A stretch of DNA of 21,692 nucleotides, taken from assembly GCA_030151565.1 (NCBI GenBank), contig JASLDM010000103.1:1-21692 (forward strand). The letters are read 5' to 3'. The translations under genes were made by a program, and so were the position numbers. The DNA is from Flavobacterium sp. Lineage in GTDB: Bacteria > Bacteroidota > Bacteroidia > Flavobacteriales > Flavobacteriaceae. This document shows positions 1-7,297 of this stretch, piece after piece (position 1 is the stretch's first letter; the number at the start of each line of letters is the position of its first letter). The notes below the pieces were generated by a model. It saw only the letters and a program-made list of their open reading frames with translations, did no database searches and was not told the origin of the DNA.

Positions 1-67
1 TTAAAATAAAAAACGAATAAAAATATAGGGATTTATGTTTTTTATTCCATTTGCCTTTTAATTGGAT

Positions 68-75
68 TATCTTTG
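68..75 (+). promoter_or_regulatory. Bacteroidota -7 promoter element for tyrS
   Basis: TATCTTTG fits the TAnnTTTG -7 consensus exactly and lies 16 bases before the tyrS start codon. A TTTG at 50-53 could be the -33 element, but the spacing is shorter than usual. Transcription would start at about 80, leaving a very short leader. Confidence 0.55.
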
Positions 76-91
76 TGAAAAATATATTTAA

Positions 92-1384
92 ATGAAAAAT
101 TTTATTGAAGAAGTGACTTGGAGAGGAATGCTCCACGACGTTATGCCAGGCACTGAAGAACATTTGTTGGAGCAGATGCGTGTGGCGTATGTGGGGATTG
201 ACCCAACTGCGGATTCATTGCATATTGGACATTTAGTAGGTGTTATGCTTCTGAAACATTTTCAATTGGCGGGACACAAACCAATTGCGCTTATCGGAGG
301 TGCAACTGGAATGATCGGAGACCCTTCTGGAAAGTCAAATGAGCGCAATTTATTAGACGAAGAAACTTTACGTCATAATCAAAATGCTATCAAAGAACAA
401 TTAGAACGTTTTCTTGATTTTAATTCTGGCTCTGATAATGCAGCTGAATTAGTAAACAACTACGATTGGATGAAAAACTTTTCGTTCTTAGAATTCATTC
501 GTACCATCGGTAAGCATTTAACTGTAAACTATATGATGGCAAAAGATTCTGTAAAAAAACGCCTTAATGGAGAATTTTCTGAGGGGATGTCTTTTACTGA
601 ATTCTCTTACCAGTTAATGCAAGGTTATGACTTTTTACACTTATATAAAGATAAAAGCATCACATTACAAATGGGGGGCTCAGATCAATGGGGAAACATC
701 ACGACAGGTACTGAATTGATCCGTCGTGTGTTAGGTGAAAAAGCATACGCTTTAACTTGCCCATTAATTACAAAAGCTGACGGAACTAAATTTGGAAAAT
801 CTGAAGGAGGTAACATCTGGCTATCTGCGGCTTACACATCTCCTTACAAGTTTTACCAATATTGGGTAAACACATCTGATGCAGATGCAGAACGTTATAT
901 TAAAATTTTCACTTTCATCAGTAGAGAGGAAATTGAAAGCCTAATTAATGAACACTCGGAAGCACCACATTTAAGAATACTACAAAAACGTCTAGCTGAA
1001 GAAGTTACCATCATGGTTCACGGAAAAGATCAATTAGAAAATGCTATAAAAGCTTCTAATATCTTGTTCGGAAATGCTACTTCAGGAGATTTAAAAGAAC
1101 TAGATGCTAAAACCTTTATGGAAGTTTTTGATGGAGTTCCTCAAGCAGAAATAACTAAATCTGACGTAGACTCTGGACTTTCAATCATTGATGCACTTGC
1201 TTCGAAATCTGGTTTTGTTACTTCAAATGGTGAGGCAAGACGCGCTTTACAAGCAAATTCTATCTCTGTTAACCGTGAAAAAGTTACTGAAGACTACACT
1301 ATTAGTACTTCAGATTTAATCAACGATCAGTTCATTTTATTACAAAAAGGTAAGAAAAATTATTTCGTATTACACGTAAAATAA
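92..1384 (+). CDS. tyrS: Tyrosyl-tRNA synthetase
   Basis: This cytoplasmic class I aminoacyl-tRNA synthetase charges tRNA-Tyr with tyrosine using ATP. The 430-residue length is typical of bacterial TyrRS. The class I HIGH signature is at residues 44-47, preceded by a GIDPTADSL stretch as in bacterial TyrRS. The KMSKS-type loop is present as KFGKS at residues 233-237. The tyrosine-specific QMGGSDQWGN segment lies between them. The last 70 or so residues look like the S4 RNA-binding domain. The ATG at 92 sits just after a perfect -7 element. No T-box or other leader RNA fits in the short upstream region. The gene stands alone and ends in a strong terminator. Confidence 0.97.
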   Translation: MKNFIEEVTWRGMLHDVMPGTEEHLLEQMRVAYVGIDPTADSLHIGHLVGVMLLKHFQLAGHKPIALIGGATGMIGDPSGKSNERNLLDEETLRHNQNAIKEQLERFLDFNSGSDNAAELVNNYDWMKNFSFLEFIRTIGKHLTVNYMMAKDSVKKRLNGEFSEGMSFTEFSYQLMQGYDFLHLYKDKSITLQMGGSDQWGNITTGTELIRRVLGEKAYALTCPLITKADGTKFGKSEGGNIWLSAAYTSPYKFYQYWVNTSDADAERYIKIFTFISREEIESLINEHSEAPHLRILQKRLAEEVTIMVHGKDQLENAIKASNILFGNATSGDLKELDAKTFMEVFDGVPQAEITKSDVDSGLSIIDALASKSGFVTSNGEARRALQANSISVNREKVTEDYTISTSDLINDQFILLQKGKKNYFVLHVK

Positions 1385-1404
1385 TTAATACACATTATAT
1401 AATT

Positions 1405-1442
1405 AAAAGCAGGAGTAGACTAATTAGTTTACTCCTGCTTTT
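1405..1442 (+). terminator. Intrinsic terminator after tyrS
   Basis: A 13-base arm (1405-1417) is exactly complementary to 1430-1442, and the stem continues inward through a G-T pair and several A-T and G-C pairs. The right arm ends in a run of T residues through 1444. It begins 20 bases after the tyrS stop codon. Confidence 0.9.
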
Positions 1443-1827
1443 TTATTTAGTAAAATAAATGATTAGGATGGCCATTCCCTTCCTATGAATTTATCTAGCT
1501 CTTTAAGTTACATAATTAAAAAGTAACGAACTCACTTTCTGACGTTTTTGACCACTTTTGATTTTAATTCACCAAACAAAAAAATCAAACTCCTAAAAAC
1601 CAGCATATTAAATATTAATTTATTTTATTAACAACCGTTTTATTCGGATCATCTTCGGATCTCCCTATAGTTTCCTTTGGTCGAGAGGCCTTTTTCCGAA
1701 GAAGACTCAAATATGACCCGAATGAAGCCCGAACAAAACTCTTCGGAAAAGGAGCTATTCCCTTCTAAAATCAAATAAAAATCGGTTTAAAAAAATCTTT
1801 TCCGCATCCTAAGCATCTAATTTTTTG
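1443..1827. other. Gene-free stretch with clustered CTTCGGA/TCCGAAG motifs
   Basis: I see no credible coding sequence between the tyrS terminator and the promoter of the next gene. The first part (to about 1635) is plain AT-rich sequence. From 1644 to 1766 the composition changes. TCGGATC occurs twice, 11 bases apart (1644-1650 and 1655-1661). CTTCGGA occurs at 1653-1659 and 1741-1747, and its complement TCCGAAG at 1695-1701. The segment CCTTTTTCCGAAG (1689-1701) can pair with CTTCGGAAAAGG (1741-1752) around one bulged base. ATTCCCTTC also occurs at both edges (1474-1482 and 1757-1765). The origin is unknown; it could be the remnant of a dispersed repeat. Confidence 0.4.
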
Positions 1828-1835
1828 TACTTTTG
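1828..1835 (+). promoter_or_regulatory. -7 promoter element for the DAACS symporter gene
   Basis: TACTTTTG is a perfect TAnnTTTG element 21 bases before the ATG at 1857. It overlaps the TTG codon at 1833 that would otherwise be read as an in-frame start, which argues against that start. Confidence 0.6.
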
Positions 1836-1856
1836 AGTCTTAAGAACACCGCTCTG

Positions 1857-3017
1857 ATGAAAAAATTAAGCAAAAATCTCCTTTTACAAATTATAGTTGC
1901 AATAACATTAGGAGCCCTATTGGGAAACATACTGCCTGAAGGAATTGGCAGAATATTCGCAACATTCAACAACATTTTTGGATCTTTTTTGGGTTTTTCA
2001 ATCCCGTTAATTATATTAGGATTAATCGTACCTGCAATAGCTAATTTAGGAAAAGAAGCGGGGAAACTACTCCTTGTTACAGCAGCAATAGCATATGGTT
2101 CTACTCTATTCTCAGGCTTTATGACTTACGGGGTAAGTATTCAGATTTTTCCAAAAATACTGTCCGATGAGAAATTTGAAGCTTTAGGAGAGAATTCTTC
2201 GAACTTAATTCCTTATTTTGATATTGCGATTCCCCCACTACTCGATGTAATGAGTGCATTGATATTTGCTTTCATACTAGGTATTGGAATTGCAAAAACA
2301 AAAGCTACTAATTTGGAGCGCTTTTTCAATGAATTCCAACTGATCATAATGGGAGTAATTAATAAAATAATTATTCCATTATTACCTATCTATATTTTTG
2401 GTATTTTCTTAAATATGACCTTCAATGGACAAGTATATTTAGTTTTAAATACTTTTATAAAAATCATCGGAGTAATTTTCGCTTTACATATTTTTCTTCT
2501 AGTATTACAATACAGTATTGCTGGGTTTATAGCTAAAAGAAACCCATTTAAAATGATAAAAAATATGTTTCCTGCATATGCAACTGCATTAGGCACTCAA
2601 TCTTCTGCTGCAACAATACCAGTAACATTGGAGCAAACATTGAAAAACAACGTATCACCTAAAATTGCCGGTTTTGTTATTCCACTATGTGCGACAATCC
2701 ATCTAGCAGGAAGCACATTAAAAATTGTAGCATGTGCAATAGCTTTAATGTTAATTCAAGGACAAGCAATTGATTTCACACAAATGGCTGGATTTATTTT
2801 TATGCTTGGAGTCGCAATGATTGCTGCTCCTGGAGTTCCTGGAGGCGCTATTATGGCTGCTATCGGAATTATTGGGTCAATGCTTGGTTTTAGCGCTACC
2901 GACCAAAGCTTAATGATTGCACTGTACATTGCTATGGATAGTTTCGGTACTGCTTGTAATGTTATGGGTGATGGTGCAATAGCTGTAATTGTAGATAAGC
3001 TAGCTAAAGAAAAATAA
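1857..3017 (+). CDS. Dicarboxylate/amino acid:cation symporter (DAACS) family transporter
   Basis: This inner-membrane secondary transporter belongs to the GltPh/SstT fold family, which imports amino acids or dicarboxylates with sodium or protons. The 386-residue protein is almost entirely hydrophobic. The HP1 serine-rich loop reads GTQSSAATIP (246-255). The TM7 motif is IHLAGST (281-287), where GltPh has the INMDGT type. HP2 reads PGVPGGA. The TM8 motif runs from D361 through N368 to D372 (GTACNVMGD). The arginine that binds the side-chain carboxylate of aspartate or glutamate in GltPh is a glycine here (G364), so a neutral substrate such as serine or threonine is more likely than a dicarboxylate. 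An in-frame TTG at 1833 would add eight residues but lies within the promoter, so the ATG at 1857 is preferred. Family assignment is firm; substrate is inferred. Confidence 0.88.
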   Translation: MKKLSKNLLLQIIVAITLGALLGNILPEGIGRIFATFNNIFGSFLGFSIPLIILGLIVPAIANLGKEAGKLLLVTAAIAYGSTLFSGFMTYGVSIQIFPKILSDEKFEALGENSSNLIPYFDIAIPPLLDVMSALIFAFILGIGIAKTKATNLERFFNEFQLIIMGVINKIIIPLLPIYIFGIFLNMTFNGQVYLVLNTFIKIIGVIFALHIFLLVLQYSIAGFIAKRNPFKMIKNMFPAYATALGTQSSAATIPVTLEQTLKNNVSPKIAGFVIPLCATIHLAGSTLKIVACAIALMLIQGQAIDFTQMAGFIFMLGVAMIAAPGVPGGAIMAAIGIIGSMLGFSATDQSLMIALYIAMDSFGTACNVMGDGAIAVIVDKLAKEK

Positions 3018-3093
3018 TAATCCTTTTACAAATAGCTATACCACTAATAAAATCAAAAAAACATAAAAGAGCTACTGAATACAAATAAATAAC

Positions 3094-3101
3094 TATATTT
3101 G
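3094..3101 (+). promoter_or_regulatory. -7 promoter element for the thi operon
   Basis: TATATTTG matches TAnnTTTG perfectly. The predicted transcript start, at about 3105-3107, coincides with the first bases of the riboswitch P1 stem, so the aptamer would form at the very 5' end of the mRNA. No clear -33 TTG is seen at the usual distance. Confidence 0.65.
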
Positions 3102-3106
3102 TCTAC

Positions 3107-3190
3107 AACTTTAGGGGTGTCTACAAAATTTGTAGGCTGAGACTTCACCCTTTGAACCTGATCTAGATAACACTAGCGTAGGGAAAAGTA
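3107..3190 (+). promoter_or_regulatory. TPP riboswitch aptamer (THI element) of the thi operon
   Basis: This leader RNA binds thiamine diphosphate and represses the operon when the vitamin is plentiful. The diagnostic THI-box blocks occur in order: GGGGTG (3114-3119), a perfect P3 hairpin (3121-3135), CTGAGA (3137-3142), ACCC, GAACCTGATCT (3154-3164), and the GATAACACTAGCGTAGGGAA block ending near 3185. A P1 stem can form between ACTTT (3108-3112) and AAAGT (3185-3189). The first gene downstream is thiS. Confidence 0.97.
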
Positions 3191-3225
3191 AGATGACTTC
3201 ATTCATGCATTCGCACGTATTGTAG

Positions 3226-3264
3226 CCATTCCTAAAGTTATATTCTAAATTTTAACAGGAATGG
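3226..3264 (+). promoter_or_regulatory. Start-codon sequestor hairpin (riboswitch expression platform)
   Basis: CCATTCCT (3226-3233) is exactly complementary to AGGAATGG (3257-3264), which contains the AGGA ribosome site and the thiS ATG. After an AAA bulge the stem continues as GTTA (3237-3240) with TAAC (3253-3256), closing a 12-base loop. CCTAAAGTT (3231-3239) is also perfectly complementary to 3107-3115, the 5' strand of aptamer P1. The two foldings exclude each other, which suggests translational control: TPP binding frees the sequestor to hide the start codon. Confidence 0.75.
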
Positions 3265-3467
3265 AATTACAAATCAACAATCAAAAAAAACACTACGATG
3301 TTCAACTATTGAACATTCTTCAGCTACTAGAAATAGAACATTCTTCTTCATTGAAAGGTCTCGCTGTAGCCGTAAATGAACACGTTATCTCTCGTTCATT
3401 ATGGGATACATACGAGCTAAAATCTGGTGATAATATTTTGATTATAACAGCCACTCAAGGCGGTTAA
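3261..3467 (+). CDS. thiS: Sulfur carrier protein ThiS
   Basis: This small ubiquitin-like protein carries sulfur as a C-terminal thiocarboxylate for thiazole synthesis. At 68 residues it has the usual family length, and it ends in the obligatory Gly-Gly (TATQGG) that ThiF adenylates. The internal AVAVNEHVISRSLW segment matches the ThiS core (a VAVNxxxVPRSxW-type motif). It is the first gene of the eight-gene thi operon and its start codon lies in the sequestor stem of the TPP riboswitch. The ATG at 3261 is preceded by AGGA and is the only plausible start. Confidence 0.95.
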   Translation: MELQINNQKKHYDVQLLNILQLLEIEHSSSLKGLAVAVNEHVISRSLWDTYELKSGDNILIITATQGG

Positions 3468-3510
3468 TTCCATTATTTATATTTCGATTTACAACCTAAA
3501 CATTATAAAA

Positions 3511-5337
3511 ATGGAACCACAAAAAAGCGATAAAATCTCGCAAACACCTTTCCCTAATTCAAAAAAGATATACATTTCAGGTACCTTATTTCCAGAAATT
3601 AGCGTAGCAATGCGAGAAGTCAGTTTAAGTGACACTAAACTAGCCAAAGGTGGTACTGAAAAGAACCCTCCAATTGCATTATATGACACCTCAGGACCTT
3701 TTACAGACCCAACTATTACTATTGACATTCGAAAAGGAATTCCACGTATTAGAGAAAACTGGATACTAAACAGAGAGGATGTTACGGTATTAGAAGGTAT
3801 TACTTCTGATTATGGCAAACAACGTCTTGAAGATTCTAGATTAGATGAACTTCGTTTTGAATACTTACATCAACCGAAAGTAGCAAAAAAAGGGGCTAAT
3901 GTAAGTCAATTACATTATGCAAAAAAAGGAATCATTACACCAGAAATGGAATATGTTGCCATTAGAGAAAATCAGAGAATAGAGCAACTAGAAACAGTTA
4001 CCCCTGCTATGCGTCAGCAACATCAAGGAGAAAGCTTTGGTGCACGCACGCCTCAAACCAAGATCACTCCTGAATTTGTACGTTCAGAAATTGCCGCAGG
4101 AAGAGCAGTTTTACCAAACAACATCAATCATCCTGAAAGCGAACCCATGATTATTGGTCGCAATTTTTTAGTTAAAATCAACGCTAACATTGGAAACAGT
4201 GCGGTAACCTCTACTATAGAAGAAGAAGTTGAAAAAGCAGTATGGGCTTGTCGATGGGGAGCAGATACCATTATGGATCTTTCTACAGGAAAAAACATTC
4301 ACGAAACTAGAGAATGGATTATCCGAAATTCACCTGTACCAATTGGAACTGTACCAATTTATCAAGCTCTTGAAAAAGTAAAAGGAGTAGCTGAAGACTT
4401 AACGTGGGAAATTTTCAGAGACACCCTTATTGAACAGGCCGAACAAGGAGTTTCATACTTTACAATTCATGCTGGAGTTCTACTTCGTTACATTCACCTT
4501 ACTGCAAACCGAGTTACAGGAATTGTTTCTAGAGGTGGCTCTATACTAGCAAAATGGTGTTTATTTCATCACAAAGAAAATTTCTTATATACTCATTTTG
4601 AAGAAATATGTCAGATCATGAAACAATACGACATTGCTTTTTCATTAGGAGACGGGTTACGCCCAGGATCTATTGCCGATGCAAATGATGCAGCTCAATT
4701 TGCCGAATTAGAAACTCTTGGTGAGTTAACTAAAATTGCATGGAAACACGATGTTCAAGTAATGATTGAAGGTCCGGGACATGTTCCAATGCATATGATA
4801 AAAGAAAATATGGAGAAACAATTACGTGATTGTGGCGAAGCTCCATTCTACACTTTAGGTCCATTGACTACTGATATTGCTCCTGGATATGACCACATTA
4901 CTTCTGCTATTGGAGCAGCAATGATTGGTTGGTATGGAACTGCTATGCTTTGTTATGTAACACCAAAGGAGCATTTAGGTTTACCTAATAAAAAAGATGT
5001 TAAGGACGGTGTTATCACTTACAAATTAGCTGCACACGCTGCTGATTTAGCAAAAGGACATCCTGGAGCTCAATATCGAGATAATGCACTAAGTAAAGCA
5101 CGATTTGAGTTTAGATGGGAAGACCAATTTAATCTTTCTTTAGACCCAGACACAGCGCGAGAGTTTCATGACGAAACCCTTCCTGCTGATGGAGCTAAGG
5201 TTGCTCATTTTTGCTCGATGTGTGGCCCAAAATTTTGCTCTATGAAAATTTCTCAAGAAATCAGAGAAGATGCTGAAAAAGGCATGCTTGCAAAATCAGA
5301 AGAATTTATTGAAGCAGGTAAAGAAATTTATCTTTAA
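3511..5337 (+). CDS. thiC: Phosphomethylpyrimidine synthase ThiC
   Basis: ThiC is a non-canonical radical SAM enzyme that converts aminoimidazole ribotide to HMP phosphate, the pyrimidine half of thiamine. The 608-residue length fits the long form with an N-terminal ThiC-associated domain (roughly residues 1-100). The 4Fe-4S cluster motif C-x2-C-x4-C is intact at C568, C571 and C576, near the C terminus, within a CSMCGPKFCSM stretch. Family blocks such as GADTIMDLSTG, GDGLRPGS, EGPGHVPMHMI and PLTTDIAPGYDH are all present. It follows thiS by 43 bases and shares its riboswitch-controlled transcript. An antisense reading frame near its 5' end is a shadow. Confidence 0.97.
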   Translation: MEPQKSDKISQTPFPNSKKIYISGTLFPEISVAMREVSLSDTKLAKGGTEKNPPIALYDTSGPFTDPTITIDIRKGIPRIRENWILNREDVTVLEGITSDYGKQRLEDSRLDELRFEYLHQPKVAKKGANVSQLHYAKKGIITPEMEYVAIRENQRIEQLETVTPAMRQQHQGESFGARTPQTKITPEFVRSEIAAGRAVLPNNINHPESEPMIIGRNFLVKINANIGNSAVTSTIEEEVEKAVWACRWGADTIMDLSTGKNIHETREWIIRNSPVPIGTVPIYQALEKVKGVAEDLTWEIFRDTLIEQAEQGVSYFTIHAGVLLRYIHLTANRVTGIVSRGGSILAKWCLFHHKENFLYTHFEEICQIMKQYDIAFSLGDGLRPGSIADANDAAQFAELETLGELTKIAWKHDVQVMIEGPGHVPMHMIKENMEKQLRDCGEAPFYTLGPLTTDIAPGYDHITSAIGAAMIGWYGTAMLCYVTPKEHLGLPNKKDVKDGVITYKLAAHAADLAKGHPGAQYRDNALSKARFEFRWEDQFNLSLDPDTAREFHDETLPADGAKVAHFCSMCGPKFCSMKISQEIREDAEKGMLAKSEEFIEAGKEIYL

Positions 5338-5374
5338 AAAACGCTTCTTCAACGTTTATTTTATTTTCTAACGA

Positions 5375-5959
5375 ATGATTGTTATTTCCAATCCGACTCC
5401 AGTGTCCAATGAAATTATATTAGTACAAAACTTGTTTCTACAAGGCTTACAAAAATTTCATTTACGCAAACCATTCTTTACCAAAAATGAGACTGCAAGT
5501 TGGATAAGTAAAATCGGATTGGAACATCATTCTAAAATTGTATTACACCAACATTTTGAACTCACTGCTGATTTTAATATTCCACAGATTCACTTAAAAG
5601 AAAGTGATCGAGAAAATTTTGATTTATCTCGTTATCAGAATTTAAAGATTTCCACGTCAGTTCACAATATTGATACCTTTAATAATTTATCCCAAACTTA
5701 TTGTTATGCTTTTTTAAGTCCCATATTCCCTAGTTTTTCAAAACCTGAATATCGATCTGATATTTCTTGGAAAGAAGCCCTCAAAAAACGCACAAACTTC
5801 CAAACAAAACTCATTGCGCTTGGAGGTATAGATGCTACAACAGTTCCTTTAATACAAGAATTTGGATTTGATGACTATGCACTTTTAGGAACTATTTGGC
5901 TGCAAAAAGATGGATTAAAAAATTTTGAACTATGTCAACGTCTCGACCATTTGTTTTGA
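5375..5959 (+). CDS. TenI-like protein of the thiamine phosphate synthase (ThiE/TenI) superfamily
   Basis: This 194-residue protein has the ThiE/TenI TIM-barrel layout but a worn catalytic signature. IHLKESD (72-78) takes the place of VHLGQxD. FLSPIFPSFSKPEY (113-126) replaces the DYIGLGPxxxTxTK loop, and LIALGGI (146-152) matches the phosphate-binding AIGGI. The pyrophosphate-binding QFRxK segment is not evident, and a clean ThiE lies two genes downstream. A role as thiazole tautomerase, as shown for TenI of Bacillus subtilis, is therefore more likely than thiamine phosphate synthesis. It sits between thiC and thiD, and its last 28 bases overlap thiD. Superfamily is confident; the reaction is inferred from context. 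Confidence 0.8.
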   Translation: MIVISNPTPVSNEIILVQNLFLQGLQKFHLRKPFFTKNETASWISKIGLEHHSKIVLHQHFELTADFNIPQIHLKESDRENFDLSRYQNLKISTSVHNIDTFNNLSQTYCYAFLSPIFPSFSKPEYRSDISWKEALKKRTNFQTKLIALGGIDATTVPLIQEFGFDDYALLGTIWLQKDGLKNFELCQRLDHLF

Positions 5960-6687
5960 GTATTGCAGGTTTTGACCCAAGCGGAGGAGCAGGAATCCTA
6001 GCCGATTGTAAAACATTTGAAGCAAATAAAGTCTATGGTTTAGCTTTACCTACCGCAAATACGCTTCAAACTGAAATATCATTTTCTTGGATTCAATGGC
6101 AAAAAAAAGAGATGCTCTTAGAGAGCCTTCGGTTATTTTTAAATCAATTTACTATTCAAGCTGTCAAAATAGGAATCATTCAAAATTTAAGCACACTTAG
6201 AGAGGTCGTTTTAACAATAAAAAAACATAACCCTAAAATACAAATCATCTGGGATCCGGTCTTAAAATCCTCAACCCACTTTGACTTTATTGAGCAATTT
6301 CAGACGAGTGATTTAATTTCTTTCTTAAAAAACATAGATCTAATTACCCCAAATTATGACGAAATAAATCTTTTTATGCCCGATACTATTAATCCTTTAG
6401 AAAAAGCCACTCTACTCAGCCAATATACACGAGTACTTCTTAAAGGAGGCCACAACATAAATGCCTTAGGTCATGACTACCTCATCATACAAAAAAAAAC
6501 AACGATACTTGTTCCAAAGAAATGTTCCGAATTTGCAAAACACGGTTCAGGCTGCGTATTATCCTCAGCTATTACGGCTTTCCTTGCAAAAGGATATTCT
6601 TACACTGAATCTTGTACTAAAGCAAAACGTTTTATTGAAAATTTCTTAGAGTCAAATCCATCTTTATTAGGTTATTATGAATTATAA
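5932..6687 (+). CDS. thiD: Hydroxymethylpyrimidine/phosphomethylpyrimidine kinase
   Basis: This ribokinase-fold enzyme phosphorylates HMP and HMP phosphate to HMP diphosphate, the pyrimidine substrate of ThiE. The 251-residue sequence opens with SIAGFDPSGGAGILAD (10-25), the ThiD substrate-binding signature. It also has WDPVLKSS, the TPNYDE motif, and KHGSGCVLSSA with C208 in the anion-hole position. It diverges from better-studied ThiD proteins in the middle region but keeps all landmarks. It starts inside the preceding tenI-like gene (28-base overlap) and overlaps thiE by 11 bases, implying tight translational coupling in the operon. Confidence 0.93.
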   Translation: MSTSRPFVLSIAGFDPSGGAGILADCKTFEANKVYGLALPTANTLQTEISFSWIQWQKKEMLLESLRLFLNQFTIQAVKIGIIQNLSTLREVVLTIKKHNPKIQIIWDPVLKSSTHFDFIEQFQTSDLISFLKNIDLITPNYDEINLFMPDTINPLEKATLLSQYTRVLLKGGHNINALGHDYLIIQKKTTILVPKKCSEFAKHGSGCVLSSAITAFLAKGYSYTESCTKAKRFIENFLESNPSLLGYYEL

Positions 6688-7297
6688 ATCACAATATATT
6701 TCTAACGGCGATACTGCTACCGAACAACTTGACCATATTGCAGCAGCTTTAGATGCAGGACAACAATGGATTCAATTTCGTTTTAAAAAAGCAACGCCCT
6801 ATGAGCTTTGGGAAACAGCAGCCAAAGTAAAAACACGCTGTCAGAGCTATAATGCAACACTAATTATCAATGACAACGTAGACTTGGCACTTGACATTGA
6901 AGCTGATGGTGTACACCTAGGCTTAACAGATACATCAATTTCTGAAGCTCGTCAACGATTAGGTTCTAAAATAATTGGTGGTACGGCAAATACTTTTGAA
7001 CACGTGCTTCAAAGACAAAAAGAACAATGTGATTATATCGGTTTAGGTCCTTTACGTTTTACACATACTAAAAAACAACTAAGCCCTATTTTAGACTTTG
7101 CTGGCTATCAAGCCATCCTTCAAAAAATGCACAATCAAAACCTTTCAATTCCAATTATAGCAATTGGAGGAATTACAATTGATGACCTTCCTTTATTACT
7201 TGAAATAGGGGTATCTGGAATTGCTTTCTCCTCTTTGCTAAATCAAGCTAAAAACAAGCAAGAACTAATCCAAAAAATCTATTCTACATTTTTATGA
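6677..7297 (+). CDS. thiE: Thiamine phosphate synthase
   Basis: ThiE joins HMP diphosphate and thiazole phosphate to form thiamine phosphate. The 206-residue protein has the full catalytic set: QFRFK (33-37) for the pyrophosphate, INDNVDLAL and ADGVHLG (64-82), GGTAN in the position of the GxSxH strand, DYIGLGPLRFTHTKK (119-133) and AIGGI for thiazole phosphate binding. It is the conserved one of the two superfamily members in this operon. It overlaps thiD by 11 bases and thiG by an ATGA four-base overlap. Confidence 0.95.
   Translation: MNYKSQYISNGDTATEQLDHIAAALDAGQQWIQFRFKKATPYELWETAAKVKTRCQSYNATLIINDNVDLALDIEADGVHLGLTDTSISEARQRLGSKIIGGTANTFEHVLQRQKEQCDYIGLGPLRFTHTKKQLSPILDFAGYQAILQKMHNQNLSIPIIAIGGITIDDLPLLLEIGVSGIAFSSLLNQAKNKQELIQKIYSTFL

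Noticed and set aside
1..91. Search for a T-box or other leader RNA upstream of tyrS
   Set aside because: The region is short and AT-rich with no T-box core sequence, and the -7 element leaves only about 12 bases of leader.
1507..1527. Short inverted repeat GTTAC...GTAAC in the gap after tyrS
   Set aside because: Only five base pairs with an 11-base loop in AT-rich DNA; expected by chance.
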